This document shows positions 1 to 10,369 of a stretch of DNA of 64,000 bases, piece by piece. Within the stretch, counting starts at the first letter, position 1; every line of letters starts with the position of its first letter. The stretch is from Psychrosphaera algicola (GTDB lineage: Bacteria > Pseudomonadota > Gammaproteobacteria > Enterobacterales > Alteromonadaceae): positions 124,001-188,000 of the forward strand of contig NZ_JAQOMS010000002.1 of assembly GCF_028401425.1 (NCBI RefSeq). The letters are read 5' to 3'. Under the pieces are notes generated by a model, which saw nothing but the letters and a program-made list of their open reading frames with translations, had not been told where the DNA came from and did not search any database. Both the position numbers and the translations under genes were made by a program.

Positions 1-438
1 AAGGGAATGGAAAAAGCGAGCGGTATCTCTAAATCGCAACTCGATGAGTTTGGTCCTCTGGACATTGCATTAAAAATGAATGTTCGTGTTTTACCTGAAA
101 ATAAAAAGGGTTTTGCGCCAATTTTGTTAGACGACATTGGGGATGATGAGCGTTTAACAATATTGAGTCTATCGGATGAAGATGCACAAACTATGTCCGA
201 CACGCTGGCGTTGGTTCGAAAATACAAAGCTAATGGCATAAAACCACGTGGTTCATTTGGTATATCAACGCAGTCACAATGTTTTGGTGACTTTTCTGGC
301 TTCGATGAGCTTGAAGTTGATGTATTTATTCAGGTTGATAATCAAGAAGGGTACATCATGTTTTTAGAAGACATAGACATTATTGAAGAAGCCAACGACC
401 GAGACTTAAAGATGCTCACAACAAATAAATGCGAATAG
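1..438 (+). CDS. hypothetical acidic protein, probably 5'-truncated by window edge
   Basis: I do not recognise this protein. The frame is open to the window edge, and the first ATG (position 7) has its purine-rich stretch directly abutting it, too close for a ribosome binding site, so the real start probably lies upstream. The visible 143 residues are acidic, with several DD/EE/DID clusters, no membrane segment and no signal peptide. It reads like a soluble cytoplasmic protein. It ends 90 bp before the REP-associated transposase and shows no functional link to it. Confidence 0.55.
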   Translation, partial: KGMEKASGISKSQLDEFGPLDIALKMNVRVLPENKKGFAPILLDDIGDDERLTILSLSDEDAQTMSDTLALVRKYKANGIKPRGSFGISTQSQCFGDFSGFDELEVDVFIQVDNQEGYIMFLEDIDIIEEANDRDLKMLTTNKCE

Positions 439-527
439 CAGACCTATGTGCTCAGAATAGCTTCGTTGATTTTTGAAGGATAGCGGCTAGGCTTAACATT
501 CGTACTTATTATTAAAGGTTATTATTT

Positions 528-1279
528 ATGGCACGGATGCTAAGATTAAATTTAGCAAATGTTCCGCAACATGTGGTGCAAAGGGAAATAATAGACAAGT
601 TACGTTTGTCACACGTAATGATTATGTCGCTTATTTAGAAAAACTTAGACTCTACGCAGAAGAATACAAAGTGCAGGTCCATGCATTTGTTTTGATGACT
701 AATCATGTTCACCTATTATTGACACCAACGACAGAGAAAGGCATTAGCCAATTAATGCAATCTTTGGGGAGCTATTATGTTCGCTACTTTAATCATGTAC
801 ATAAACGAACAGGCACGCTGTGGGAAGGACGTTATAAGTCGACTCTGGTTGACTCTGAGAATTACTTCTTATTAGTTAGCCGTTATATTGAGCTTAATCC
901 CGTAAGAGCCAATATTGTTAGTCACCCTGCAGATTATCCATGGTCAAGTTACCAACAAAACGCCGTTGGCAAACAAATTCAGATGCTGACTGAGCATATA
1001 ACTTACTTGGCTTTGGGCAGCAATAGCGAACAAAGGCAAGAGCGTTATCGCTTCCTTTTTAATTCCGAGATCCCAGAAAAGTCACTGGCTGAAATTAGAG
1101 ACTCTACGGATAAAGCATGGGTATTGGGCAATGATAAATTTAAAGAACAGGTGGAACAGTTAACGGGAAGAAGGGCATCGCCAATGCCCAAGGGAGGTGA
1201 TAGAAAGTCTAAAAAATTTAGGGACAGACAAGGGGAGAATATCAGCGACTCTGACCCCATTGGTCTTATTTTGAGATGA
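528..1279 (+). CDS. REP-associated tyrosine transposase (RAYT, IS200/IS605-like Y1 transposase), frameshifted
   Basis: Single-strand DNA HUH/Y1 transposase of the RAYT class, which acts on REP palindromes rather than on a classical IS. The N-terminus from ATG 528 reads MARMLRLNLANVPQHVVQR and then shifts frame near 582-585, where one G appears to be missing; the rest continues at 671. Motifs visible downstream: HAFVLMTNHVHLLLTP (the HUH pair, NHVHLL), RTGTLWEGRYKSTLV, and YIELNPVRANIV followed by YPWSSYQ, all typical of RAYTs. The C-terminus (residues SDSDP) is encoded by a REP-like repeat. The gene converges with, and overlaps by 14 bp, the sulfatase gene. Family assignment is firm; activity cannot be judged because of the shift. 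Confidence 0.85.
1241..1260 (+). repeat. REP-like repeat copy 1
   Basis: Twenty-base unit ATCAGCGACTCTGACCCCAT at the 3' end of the RAYT gene. The same unit, or its complement with few mismatches, recurs at 2661, 4596, 4629, 4656 and 16179, which links it to the adjacent RAYT. Confidence 0.75.
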
Positions 1280-2632
1280 TTTTGTAGGGTAAATACGGAA
1301 TGATTTTGTCTTCCCATGCTTTTACCTTTGTCGTCATTTCTTTTACTAAATCGGGGTGGTCCTTAGCGATATTATGCTGTTCAGAAATATCTTTAGATAA
1401 ATCATATAATTGCGACTTTTTATAATAAGGGCTTACTACCAATTTCCATTTTCCAGATCGCATTGCTTTACTTTTATCTTTAGTTAATAAGCTCGTCGCT
1501 TTAACCGTTAAACCACCGTTGCGCCAAAACAATTCACGTTTTGTTTCTTGTTGCCCAAGAAAGGTAGGAATAAGATCAATCCCGTCTAGTTGATGATCTT
1601 TAGGCACACTAGCGCCCGATAACGATAAGATCGTTGGCATAATATCTAACGTTGTAGCTAACTGGTTGTTAACTGTGTTTTGTTCAATTTTATTTGGCCA
1701 CCAAGCTATCGTAGGCACTCTGTGACCACCTTCAAATAAACTCCCTTTTTACCGCGTAATACACCGGCTGAAGACAGCGACATTGGTCCATTATCTGACG
1801 TAAATAAAATTAACGTATTGTGACTAATACCTGCACGTTTAACTGTTTCGACAATTTTTCCAACACTGATATCTAACTCTGTTAGGACTTCTTTATAAAC
1901 GTCACTGGCCTTAATGTTCTTATCTTGTTTTTGTTTATTAGGCCCTCGTTGTATACGTGAATTCGGGCCTTGCATGGGATCATGTACAGCCTCGTGAGCA
2001 ACGTATAATACAAACGGTTTTTCTTTATTGGCGTTAATGAAGTCGGTTGCGTGTTTCGTAATAAGATGAGTGGAGTATCCTTCTTCTTTAACTTGTTCAT
2101 TGTTGTGCCACCAATCAAACGTACTCTGGCGGTCATAATGTGAAATGTAATCAATATTTCCAGATAAAAAACCAACAAAACGGTCAAAACCAAAATTCAT
2201 TGGGTGATAGCGTTGCTCATAGCCAATATGCCATTTACCGATCAATGCAGTTTTGTAACCTTGAGATTTAACTAAATTTGGAAACGTTATTTGGCTTTTA
2301 GGATCAACACCAAAACTATGTGATGGATGTTTAGGATCTGCGTTTACTACCCCATCTACAGTAGATCTATGTTGATAACGGCCTGTAATAAGTCCGGCGC
2401 GAGTTGGGCTACAAACTGTGCCGCTTGAATGAAAATCGGTAAAACGCATACCTTCTTTGGCTAACTGATCTAAGTTCGGTGTTTTTTGTTTTCCGTTATA
2501 ACTGCCTAAGTCACCGTAGCCTAAATCATCGGCCATAATAATAATGATGTTCGTTTTACCCGGTTGTATGTCTTGTGCGCTTGTTTGTGCAATTGACAGT
2601 AAACTAGCAATGATTATTAATATGGTTTTCAT
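1266..2632 (-). CDS. S1 family sulfatase (arylsulfatase-like), frameshifted
   Basis: Type I sulfatase that removes sulfate esters, likely from an algal polysaccharide, in the periplasm or outside the cell. From ATG 2632 (spaced well from an AAAGGA upstream; the longer TTG start at 2650 is less likely) there is a signal peptide, then the metal-binding NIIIIMADDLGYGDLG and the formylglycine motif CSPTRAG with Cys at about residue 74. GKWHIG and TSDNGP follow. The frame shifts near 1740 in an A5G3 run, after which GGHRVPTIAWWP and the usual C-terminal subdomain continue to 1266. It lies downstream of the GH29 fucosidase on the same strand. Substrate is inferred from neighbours only. Confidence 0.88.
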
Positions 2633-2660
2633 TCGTTCATTTCCTTTCAAAGTTCGACCA

Positions 2661-2680
2661 GTGGGGTCAGAGTCGCTGAT
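2661..2680 (-). repeat. REP-like repeat copy 2
   Basis: Complement of the RAYT-associated unit (GTGGGGTCAGAGTCGCTGAT), just upstream of the sulfatase start. A further imperfect inverted repeat of GGGGTCAG type lies at about 2760-2783 in the same intergenic gap. Confidence 0.7.
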
Positions 2681-2816
2681 TTTCTTGCGCTATAGACATC
2701 GGCTGACAAGTGAGGACCCTAATGGCCGTGAAACGCCCTATATTAAATATAATTAAATCGTCAGGGGCCAATTACTGACCCCTCGCGGTATGTTGGTATC
2801 AATGTTCATTTGTTGT

Positions 2817-4490
2817 TTAATTGTAATCTGTTGAATCTTTGGAATGAATCTCATTATCTTTTATACTTTCAACGCCTTTATCCAACGATGAACGTACAAA
2901 TTGATTATTTACAGTTTCAATCTTAAATACCCACGCATGTTCGCTTTCACCAAAATCTTTTGGTGGCTCAATAACCAACCCTTTTCCATTTAAATGCCAT
3001 TTTATTTGTTTCGAAGATCCCAATAATGATACGCGTTTGACGGTAGAATCAGCCCAACCTTTTGTACCTTTTATGGTGAATGGGTGATTTGGTTGCTCCG
3101 CAGCAATAGCAAATAGGTCATTACCTTTAACGGTAAAGTACAATTTGTCTTTTTTCTGCTCTGTATGTTTCCAATAACGGCTACCATAAATTGCTTCACC
3201 GTTGATCTTTAACCAAGTGCCCATATTTTTTAAACGTTGAACTTGCCAACTAGGGATCGTACCGTCAGCTTTTGGCCCAATATTAATTAAGAAGTTACCA
3301 TTACGACTGATAATTTCTATCATTTCATGGATCACTTCTTTATCTGATTTTTCTTAAATGGGTAATCTTCTCTTTCTTCAGCTGCAAGATAGCCAAAAGA
3401 AGTGCCAAAAGTAGTACAACTTTGCCATTTTGGGCCTATGCTTTTTAGTCTCAAATTGTCTTTTTCGTATGCGCCAACGCCCGCTGGAAAATTCGGGTTA
3501 CCCCTTTATTATTGAGGTAAACCTGCTTACCTTTTGCCGCAGCTTCGTTCATAAAGTCAGTGATCATTAATCGCACTTGATCATAAAAATACTGAACTTC
3601 TGGTCGAGAACTCTGGTGGCGGCGGATTCGTGTTATTACGAGATAAATTAGACTTATTACCATCGCGGGTTAAAATTGGATAATCATCCATCCATAAAAA
3701 GTCAGGGTCATATTTCGCCTGAATTTCTTTCCACCTTGCAACATAGTCATCCACAAACTCTTTTGAGTAAGATGTTGGTCCATATAATAAGGCCGCTTCA
3801 GGATTAAGCCTGATCTCTTCAGCTATATCAGATCGTCTAACACCATTTACAGTAAACTTTGTCTTTCCCCTGGTTCTCGCAAATTAAAGTGGTTAGGTAA
3901 GCGTTCGCGATGCGTTGATGGTGCGTATTTTAAACCTTGTTTTCTTAAAGCTTTTCCTAAATCTCCAACCAAGTCACGATTCGGCCCTTTATCCATTGCA
4001 TTCCACGGTGTTAAATCTGAATCCCAGTTCGCCCAACCGTCATGATGTTCTGCGGTAAATACAACATAAGTCGCGCCGACATCCTTAAACAATGAAGCCC
4101 ATTGGTCAGGATCCCAATTTTCGGCTTTAAAATGATCGATGATGTCTTTGTAACCAAACTCAGGAGGATGAGCACCAAAACGTTGTTCCAATAGCGGGTA
4201 ATAATAATCCGGTTCGTCATACATTAGACGTGGAAAATGCTCAGCGTAGCCTCTGTCTCCTTTTTTGGCACCTACAACACTATACGGCCCCCAATGAATG
4301 AAAATTCCTATTTTCCCATCATCAAACCATTTAGGGACAGGCATTTCTTGTAAAGACTCCCAGCTGCCATCATAGGGTTTTTGTGGCTCATTAAAGTACT
4401 TTTTTGTGGGGCACAGCCGCTCAAAGCGGTTCCGAAAGCCAAAAGAACCGCAGTGTATTTGAGCCAATGTTTAGGTTTACAATATTCCAT
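2817..4490 (-). CDS. alpha-L-fucosidase, GH29, lipoprotein; several frameshifts
   Basis: Retaining alpha-L-fucosidase that releases terminal fucose. Start is ATG 4490, preceded by AGGTG at proper spacing. The N-terminus is a lipoprotein signal (LAFGTALSGC lipobox), so the enzyme is probably membrane-anchored. GH29 hallmarks: WFDDGKIGIFIHWGPYSVV, VVFTAEHHDGWANWDSDLTPWNA, then FLWMDDYP at about 3682-3700 carrying the likely nucleophile Asp, and NGNFLINIGPKADGTIP near 3270-3310. The coding frame changes near 4400, 3850-3900, 3650, 3450 and 3340, giving fragments. It lies between the GH2 gene and the sulfatase on the same strand, consistent with an operon for a sulfated fucose-containing glycan. 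Confidence 0.85.
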
Positions 4491-4552
4491 TAAGAGCACC
4501 TGATAGCTAAGTTACCTATATAAACAAAAGGTTAATTGTAAATCCGTAAAAT

Positions 4553-4594
4553 TAAACCTAAACCTAAACCTAAACCTAAACCTAAACCTAAACC
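4553..4594. repeat. hexanucleotide tandem repeat (AAACCT)7
   Basis: Seven perfect copies of AAACCT, a simple-sequence repeat in the gap between the GH29 gene start and the end of the GH2 gene, immediately beside three REP-like units. Confidence 0.9.
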
Positions 4595-4595
4595 A

Positions 4596-4615
4596 GTGGG
4601 GACAGCGTCGCTGAT
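4596..4615 (-). repeat. REP-like repeat copy 3 (degenerate)
   Basis: GTGGGGACAGCGTCGCTGAT, two or so mismatches from the RAYT-linked unit; together with the opposite-strand copy at 4629 it forms a head-to-head pair that could fold as a hairpin. Confidence 0.65.
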
Positions 4616-4628
4616 TTAAAATTTTACT

Positions 4629-4675
4629 ATCAGCGACTCTGACCCCATGAAGTCGATCAGCGACTCTGACCCCAT
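4629..4675 (+). repeat. REP-like repeat copies 4 and 5 in tandem
   Basis: Two identical 20-base units (4629-4648 and 4656-4675) separated by 7 bases. The second supplies the stop codon of the GH2 gene on the other strand. Confidence 0.75.
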
Positions 4676-7552
4676 GAAGTCGGTGCGAAATCGGAAGTTC
4701 CGGTTGGTGTTGTCACACTGATGGAAATTTTGTCGATTTTGGTATCTGCAAGGCCATCAATTAGCAAAAGGTCGACAGCACTAAACTTCAGTTTTTTAAT
4801 AACTTCATGGTCATTGCCTTCGAGTTTAACTGTGTAATATTCAGCTTGAGGGGGGCGATATTACAAGCGCAACGGCGTTTTCACCAGCAAGTACACCTTT
4901 AAGTTCAGGAGGTTGTGGTTTGGTGTTTTTATCCGCGATGGTAAAATACAACCACTGGGACCAAACGGTTTTATCGCCTGACTCATTAACGCCACGCACA
5001 CGAACTTTTTGTTTGATATTTGTAGGTAAGCCTCGTACTCGTGATGCGCCTTTCACTGTTGTGTTTTGACGTTTAATTATGTGTTCATCAGAAGCGCTGG
5101 CAACTTCTATATCCCAAGATGTCTGAAGTTCGCCACCAATAAAACCAACCATCAAATCGTTTGAAACAGGGATCGCGGCTTGGATGATTGGAGCCATTTC
5201 AGTTTTGGTTACTAAGGTATGAGTCGTGATCTTTGACTGTGTAGCGCCAACTGAATTTGTTGCTTTTAATCTAAACGTATATGGCTGATTAGGTTTTAAC
5301 CCTGATATTTCAAGAAAGGTCTCTTGTTTAGTGGTTACGTGAACAGTGCTTTCTTTTAGCTTCCCATCCAGCAAATTGCCATCTATTAAACTCAATTCGT
5401 ATTGGTTAGCTCCGGATACATGGTCAAATATTACCCGAATCGAATTACTTGAGGCGATGATCTGGCGCACATATGGCGTACTAGGTTTGGCAACAGGTAC
5501 GCGGGTAACATCTACTTCGTAGCCAGTGGGAGTTAATAGACTAACCCGTTCTGTAACTAGGTTTAGGCCATTTTTGTGCCATTGAATATTTATATTATAT
5601 TGACCACTTCCGGGGATTATGTCTTGCAAATTTTCGACTTTTCCACCAAGCACTTGGCCTTTTTTATCGATGCCTTGCACCACTATTTTGTAGCCTTTTA
5701 AGGCGAATGCAGGTAGTTCTTCGAGGGATTTGGCATTAAAGGTGACTTGGGTTCCTGTATCGGTTGAAACCGCTGTTAGCCCTTGTACGGCTGACATTGC
5801 TTTTTGCATCTGGAAGTATGCATTTTTAAATCCCTAAGGCATTTTGTAAACCCCAACCTCTGAAACCATTGGTCGATGTTCCTCTATAAGTCGAACGATA
5901 ATCATTATATGCCCACACAGATGTGCCCATAACCTAGGGCTGTTTTTGGTATTTTTTAATAATACCATCAGCGCCAGTTGTGTGATTTAACCTTTCTCTA
6001 GAGGTAGGGTAGACAAATCCATCGGGGCTATATTCTGAGATGAAAACGGGCTTGTTTGGGAATGACTTATGGCTTTGCAGTGATTTTTTTCGAAATTTTG
6101 ATAACTGTTTCGGCTTACAAAATCCGTGTACTGTGATGCTTCGGCGGGAACAACGTCATTATTGGTTGAAAACGTTAGAAACCGAGTTGTGTCATGTTGA
6201 TTGCGAATATAATCCATCATGGTACGAACAAACGTTCTGCCGGTGTCATTGCTGCTTTTTATTTCGTTGGCGACCGACCATGCAAATATCGAGGCGTGAT
6301 TCCAATCTCGTTGCAATAATTCATCGATATCTTTGTAGACTTGCGCGTTACTTGCGATAGACAGATCCGCTTTTTTCCCCAAACGGGAACTTCGACCGTT
6401 AACAGCATGCCTTTTTCATCGGCATAATCGAGCAGTGCAGGGTGTTGCCCATAATGCATAATTCGAGATAAATTGGCCCCAGCCGCTTTCATTCGATCCA
6501 TATCTCGACGGATAACATGCAGGGGTTCTACTGAACCATGTGCTCGGTCATCAGAAACTCGGTTATAACCGTTCAACCTTACCTTTTCACCATTTAATAC
6601 GAAGTCAGTCCCACGCAGTTCAATTTTACGAATGCCTACGCGATCAGAGACTCTATAGTTGCCGGGGCTAATTTGTACATTACTGCGATATAAATTGGGG
6701 TGATCAAAATGCCAAAGTTTGTATTGACTGGCATTAAGTGTCGCGGAAAGGCTCAGGGAGCGTGTTTGGCCAGCGGGTATGTCTATTGAATTTGATTGGT
6801 CAAATTGAGTGGTAAACGGAACCGCAGTCGCTCTATTATCGTTAAGATCAGAGAAGTCACCAGATATTTGTACGGTGCGGTCCGTTTTTGACATGTTTTC
6901 AATTGTTACTTCGGTCTTGATGTGTGCCTGCCCACTAATTAAGTCAGGCTCAGCAACAAACTTTTGACGAACAATTCTCACCGCAGAATCGACAATTAAA
7001 CTTACATCTCGGGTCAGACCTCCCCAATAATACCAAGCACCAACGCTATAGGTATTATCATTCCTAACCGCAATTGTATTGGTTTGTTGCAATAACTCAG
7101 TAACGTCAAACTCAAACGGGGTATAGCCGCCTTTATGATTACCAAGGAAATGACCATTAAACCACACATCGGTGTCGTAATAAGCGGCCTCAAACCTTAA
7201 TAAGACACGTTCATCATCTGTATAACTCGGTTTGTTAACAGTGCGCCGATACCAAGCGTCACCGACATAATTGGCATAATTGTCGTATAAACTCCAACTG
7301 CTAAGGTACGTCAATTGTGTCCCATTTTTTGTCATTAAACTTTTCGTTTTTAAATCCTAATGACACACCATTATTTTTAACATCCGTGGCAAATTTCCAT
7401 TGCCCATTTAATGATATCGTTGTTCTCCCGTCGGTGACTTGATGTCCAGGGCCATCGACAATAAATTCGGCATGAGTCAAACATGAGAAGTACATTAGAG
7501 ACAGTGAAAATAATGCCCAATATTTAGATCGGGTAGATAAAGATGAACTCAT
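4658..7552 (-). CDS. GH2 family glycoside hydrolase with C-terminal Fn3-like region, exported; frameshifted
   Basis: Exported glycosidase of family GH2 (beta-galactosidase/glucuronidase group; specificity unknown). Start ATG 7552 with AGGA upstream; a signal peptide ends near CLTHA. The sugar-binding domain carries WYRRTV, RFEAAYYDTDVWFNG and GGYTPFEFDVT. The TIM barrel has the acid/base motif DWNHASIFAWSVANE and, in another frame near 6015-6045, the nucleophile motif FISEYSPDG. Fibronectin type III-like repeats follow (for example LKPNQPYTFRLKATN). Frame changes near 7320, 6370, 6080, 5945, 5830 and 4855. After the last shift the frame runs into a REP unit and stops at 4658 with residues WGQSR encoded by the repeat, so the native C-terminus may have been altered. 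First gene of the leftward polysaccharide cluster. Confidence 0.82.
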
Positions 7553-7837
7553 ATTTTTGTCCTGATTTATTAACTGAACTTAGCGCTGAAGGTATTGTTA
7601 ATCGCTTTCTATGTTAAATTTTGGTGTCGTATTATATGTAACAATTACCAAGTGCAAAAACGTAATAATATCTCGTAGAGAAACATCAAATCCAAAAATA
7701 CATTCGCAGGTTGTTGCCTTTTGCCTAGATTAAGTTGCTAAACATCGGTGGTTTACAATGATATTTGTCAAAGCCAATGCAAGCTTTTAAAAAGCAACTA
7801 AACTTAATTTGAGTTAACTTACTTTAAAGGTGTCGCT

Positions 7838-8205
7838 ATGCGTAAATCTATATGTAAAATCACAACTCTATGTCTGTCGATTGTATTCGCCAGTCCTGTC
7901 ATCGCCGATTCTTTTTTGACGTCTTTTTTGACGTAACTTATGACACAGCCAGTGAGGCGCCCCAACTGATGGTCTCTAGTCGAGTCGTCACGCCTGGTTC
8001 AGGGGTTAAGCCTGTTGAAACTAAAGTGGTATCGATGAGTTCGTCGTCCCACAGAGGCATGGAAGATGGAAGCGTGAGCTATTCGTCTAGTGTCGCTGTT
8101 CGCAGTTGGCTTTCCAGTAGGGACGGTAAAACTAAACCAGTAGACTCATTTTTTGATGTTTATTATAAGTGTGTGACGCTCGAAAAAGAGAAACGAAGTG
8201 TGTGA
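7838..8205 (+). CDS. small exported hypothetical protein, frameshifted
   Basis: ATG 7838 has AAAGG seven bases upstream and encodes a clear signal peptide (TTLCLSIVFASPVIA). Directly after the cleavage site the frame closes in a T6 run, and the mature part continues in the neighbouring frame to 8205 (about 120 residues in all). An 11-base direct duplication encodes repeated FFDV, and the motif DSFFDVYYKC recurs at the C-terminus. No family recognised. Divergent from the GH2 gene, with a 285 bp gap that should hold both promoters; a likely secreted or periplasmic protein of unknown role. Confidence 0.6.
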
Positions 8206-8386
8206 TCACAAATACGGCGGCTAAAACAAAAGGAAAACACCGCGGTCATGTCACGGTATTAAAGTAATAGCGAACACGTTTAGAACGTAAAAGGTAACCA
8301 TACCCAAATGTAAAGACAAGCGCTGGCAGACGCCGATATTATATTGCTGGCTGTCAGCGCTTATCCTTTTGTTTTCACTATTGGTG

Positions 8387-9319
8387 TCAGGAATACAGGT
8401 TTTGAGCGTTCAATGTTTGGTGTTTTTTAGTTTTAAGAGTCTGCATTAATAAACACAAAGTAACTAAAAGCGCACCTATCCAGCCGATGGCGTTAAACTG
8501 CTCGCCTAAAATACTGACGGCCAATATTGTCGCGACTAAAGGTTCTATCAAAGTAATCAAGGTTGCTTTACTCGCATCAATAAAGGTTAATCCATACCCA
8601 AATAATACATATCCTAAAAACATTGGAATAATAGCCATATAAAGTGCAACTGAAATATTGGTTGCGCTGGCAAATAGGTTATCTCCGGTAAACCACAATG
8701 AAGGTAAAAGTACTAAAGAGGCAAGTCCAAATAGACCCGACATCGCCGATTGAGACTTTGCACCTGTTTCAATTAAACGTCTAGCTGCCCAAGAATAGCC
8801 TGCGTAAGTTAGACCGGCAATGCAACCCAATATTATCCCTATCAATTGACTAAAGTCACTTGTCTGCAAAGTCTCATTTTTTGCGCGGCCTAAGGTTAAA
8901 AGTGCGATGCCAACGGCTCCCATAATAAAGCTTATTAACCATTGTTTAGTGATATGTTTTTTACTTATCAGACGGTCTAGGATAGCTGCAAAAAACGGAG
9001 CAGTTGCAATAGAAACAACGGTACCAATAGCAACGCCAGTCAGCCGCATCGACGTGTAAAAAGCCAACGGGTAAATTGCCACGCAGGCTGCACCAAAAAG
9101 TAATACGATAGGTTGATTAAACATCAGCTTAGCGTCAATTAAGAGGTTTTTGTGGGCATTAATGACAAGTAATAGGCCACCAATACCCATTGAAAAGGCG
9201 CCAATTGCTAAAGGACTAGTGTCTGGTGAATAGCTAGCGACCGTGCCCGTTGTGCCCCACAAAAAGCTGGCGATAATAATGGCTAAAATTCCAGTAAAGC
9301 TTGTGTGTTGTCTATTCAC
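8387..9319 (-). CDS. EamA/DMT superfamily transporter
   Basis: Inner-membrane permease of the drug/metabolite transporter superfamily (two EamA repeats, about ten membrane helices). First repeat: GILAIIIASFLWGTTGTVA through FYTSMRLTGVAIGTVVSIATAPFF. Second: IGIILGCIAGLTYAGYSWAAR through ATLITLIEPLVATILAVSILGE, the usual EamA signature. I place the start at GTG 9319, which has AGG at good spacing, rather than the longer reading from 9358. The AraC gene lies directly upstream on the same strand, 107 bp away, so it may control this exporter. Substrate unknown. Confidence 0.85.
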   Translation of the reverse strand: MNRQHTSFTGILAIIIASFLWGTTGTVASYSPDTSPLAIGAFSMGIGGLLLVINAHKNLLIDAKLMFNQPIVLLFGAACVAIYPLAFYTSMRLTGVAIGTVVSIATAPFFAAILDRLISKKHITKQWLISFIMGAVGIALLTLGRAKNETLQTSDFSQLIGIILGCIAGLTYAGYSWAARRLIETGAKSQSAMSGLFGLASLVLLPSLWFTGDNLFASATNISVALYMAIIPMFLGYVLFGYGLTFIDASKATLITLIEPLVATILAVSILGEQFNAIGWIGALLVTLCLLMQTLKTKKHQTLNAQNLYS

Positions 9320-9426
9320 GTAATGACCTAAAAGTAATGAAAGTAAAAAATACAGCACAAATCATAAGTCTGAATAAACCATTTGTTTTAACCATTCGGA
9401 CGCATTGGTTAGCAATTACGACTTCG

Positions 9427-10135
9427 TTATTTTTTAAACTTGGTGGGGGACAAACCAAAGTATTGAGAAAATTTTCGGCTAAATGCTGAAAGCTCGTTGT
9501 AACCTACCATTTCACCAACAATTTGCATGGGGTAGTCGGTGTGAGTTAATAACGCCTGGGCTTTTTCCATTCGAACTTTAGTTACATAGTTCATTACGGT
9601 CATAGATGTTTGTTGTTTGAACAACTTTTTAAATTGGGTTTCACTTAAATAAGCGGTTTGCGCTAAACAGGTAATCGTGAGGGGGCTTGCAATGTTGTTA
9701 GTAATAAAAGCTATGGCTTTGTTAATACGGTTATCTAATTTCGGTAATAGAGTTTGTTCGGCAAGTAACAAGCAAAACATATCAGACATAGTCTGCTCTA
9801 ATTGATTGTTAATTTTGTTTTCAAGCTGGCTTTCAATAAAACTTAAATATTTAACAAGTGGTGTACTAATTGCGAATACTTTAATTTGCGACGCTGCAAT
9901 ATTGTCTGGTAGTTGGTCGATATCTGCGACAACAAAACGGGCTTCAGAATTTGCGGTAAATAAATGCGACTCGTTAGCTTTAACCACGACACACTCATAA
10001 GGCGATACTTTGCCATTAAAGTAGCCTACGTCAATGCTAATCACGCCACGCAGTGGCTAAAACCAATTGGTTAAATTGGTGAGTATGACGCACAGGTTTA
10101 GTACTGTAGGACCTTATTGAAAGGTGATTTTTCAT
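9427..10135 (-). CDS. AraC family transcriptional regulator, frameshifted near N-terminus
   Basis: DNA-binding regulator with a cupin-like N-terminal sensing part (HTHQFNQLVLA, then VSPYECVVVKANESHLF) and a C-terminal double helix-turn-helix of the AraC type (LAQTAYLSETQFKKLFKQQ, AQALLTHTDYPMQIVGEMVGYNELSAFSRKFSQYFG). ATG 10135 starts the reading frame; one indel near 10050 splits it. About 236 residues, typical for short AraC proteins. Located immediately upstream of, and codirectional with, the DMT transporter, its probable target. Confidence 0.82.
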
Positions 10136-10369
10136 AATGATAGAAAACGGTAAACGCAGCCTGATGATAGTTGAATTTCCATATTAAAAGATTGAGAACT
10201 AAAGTAAAACATTCGTTTTATAATTAACTATTTTAGAATGTATAGCCGTAACTAGAAGGGTATTTAGCCACATCTAGATCCGGTGTTGAGAACATGCTGT
10301 TTAGCTATTTGCAGCTTATATTCTCTTTGATTACCGCTATTCGAGCATTATCCGGACGTTATCCTTTCA

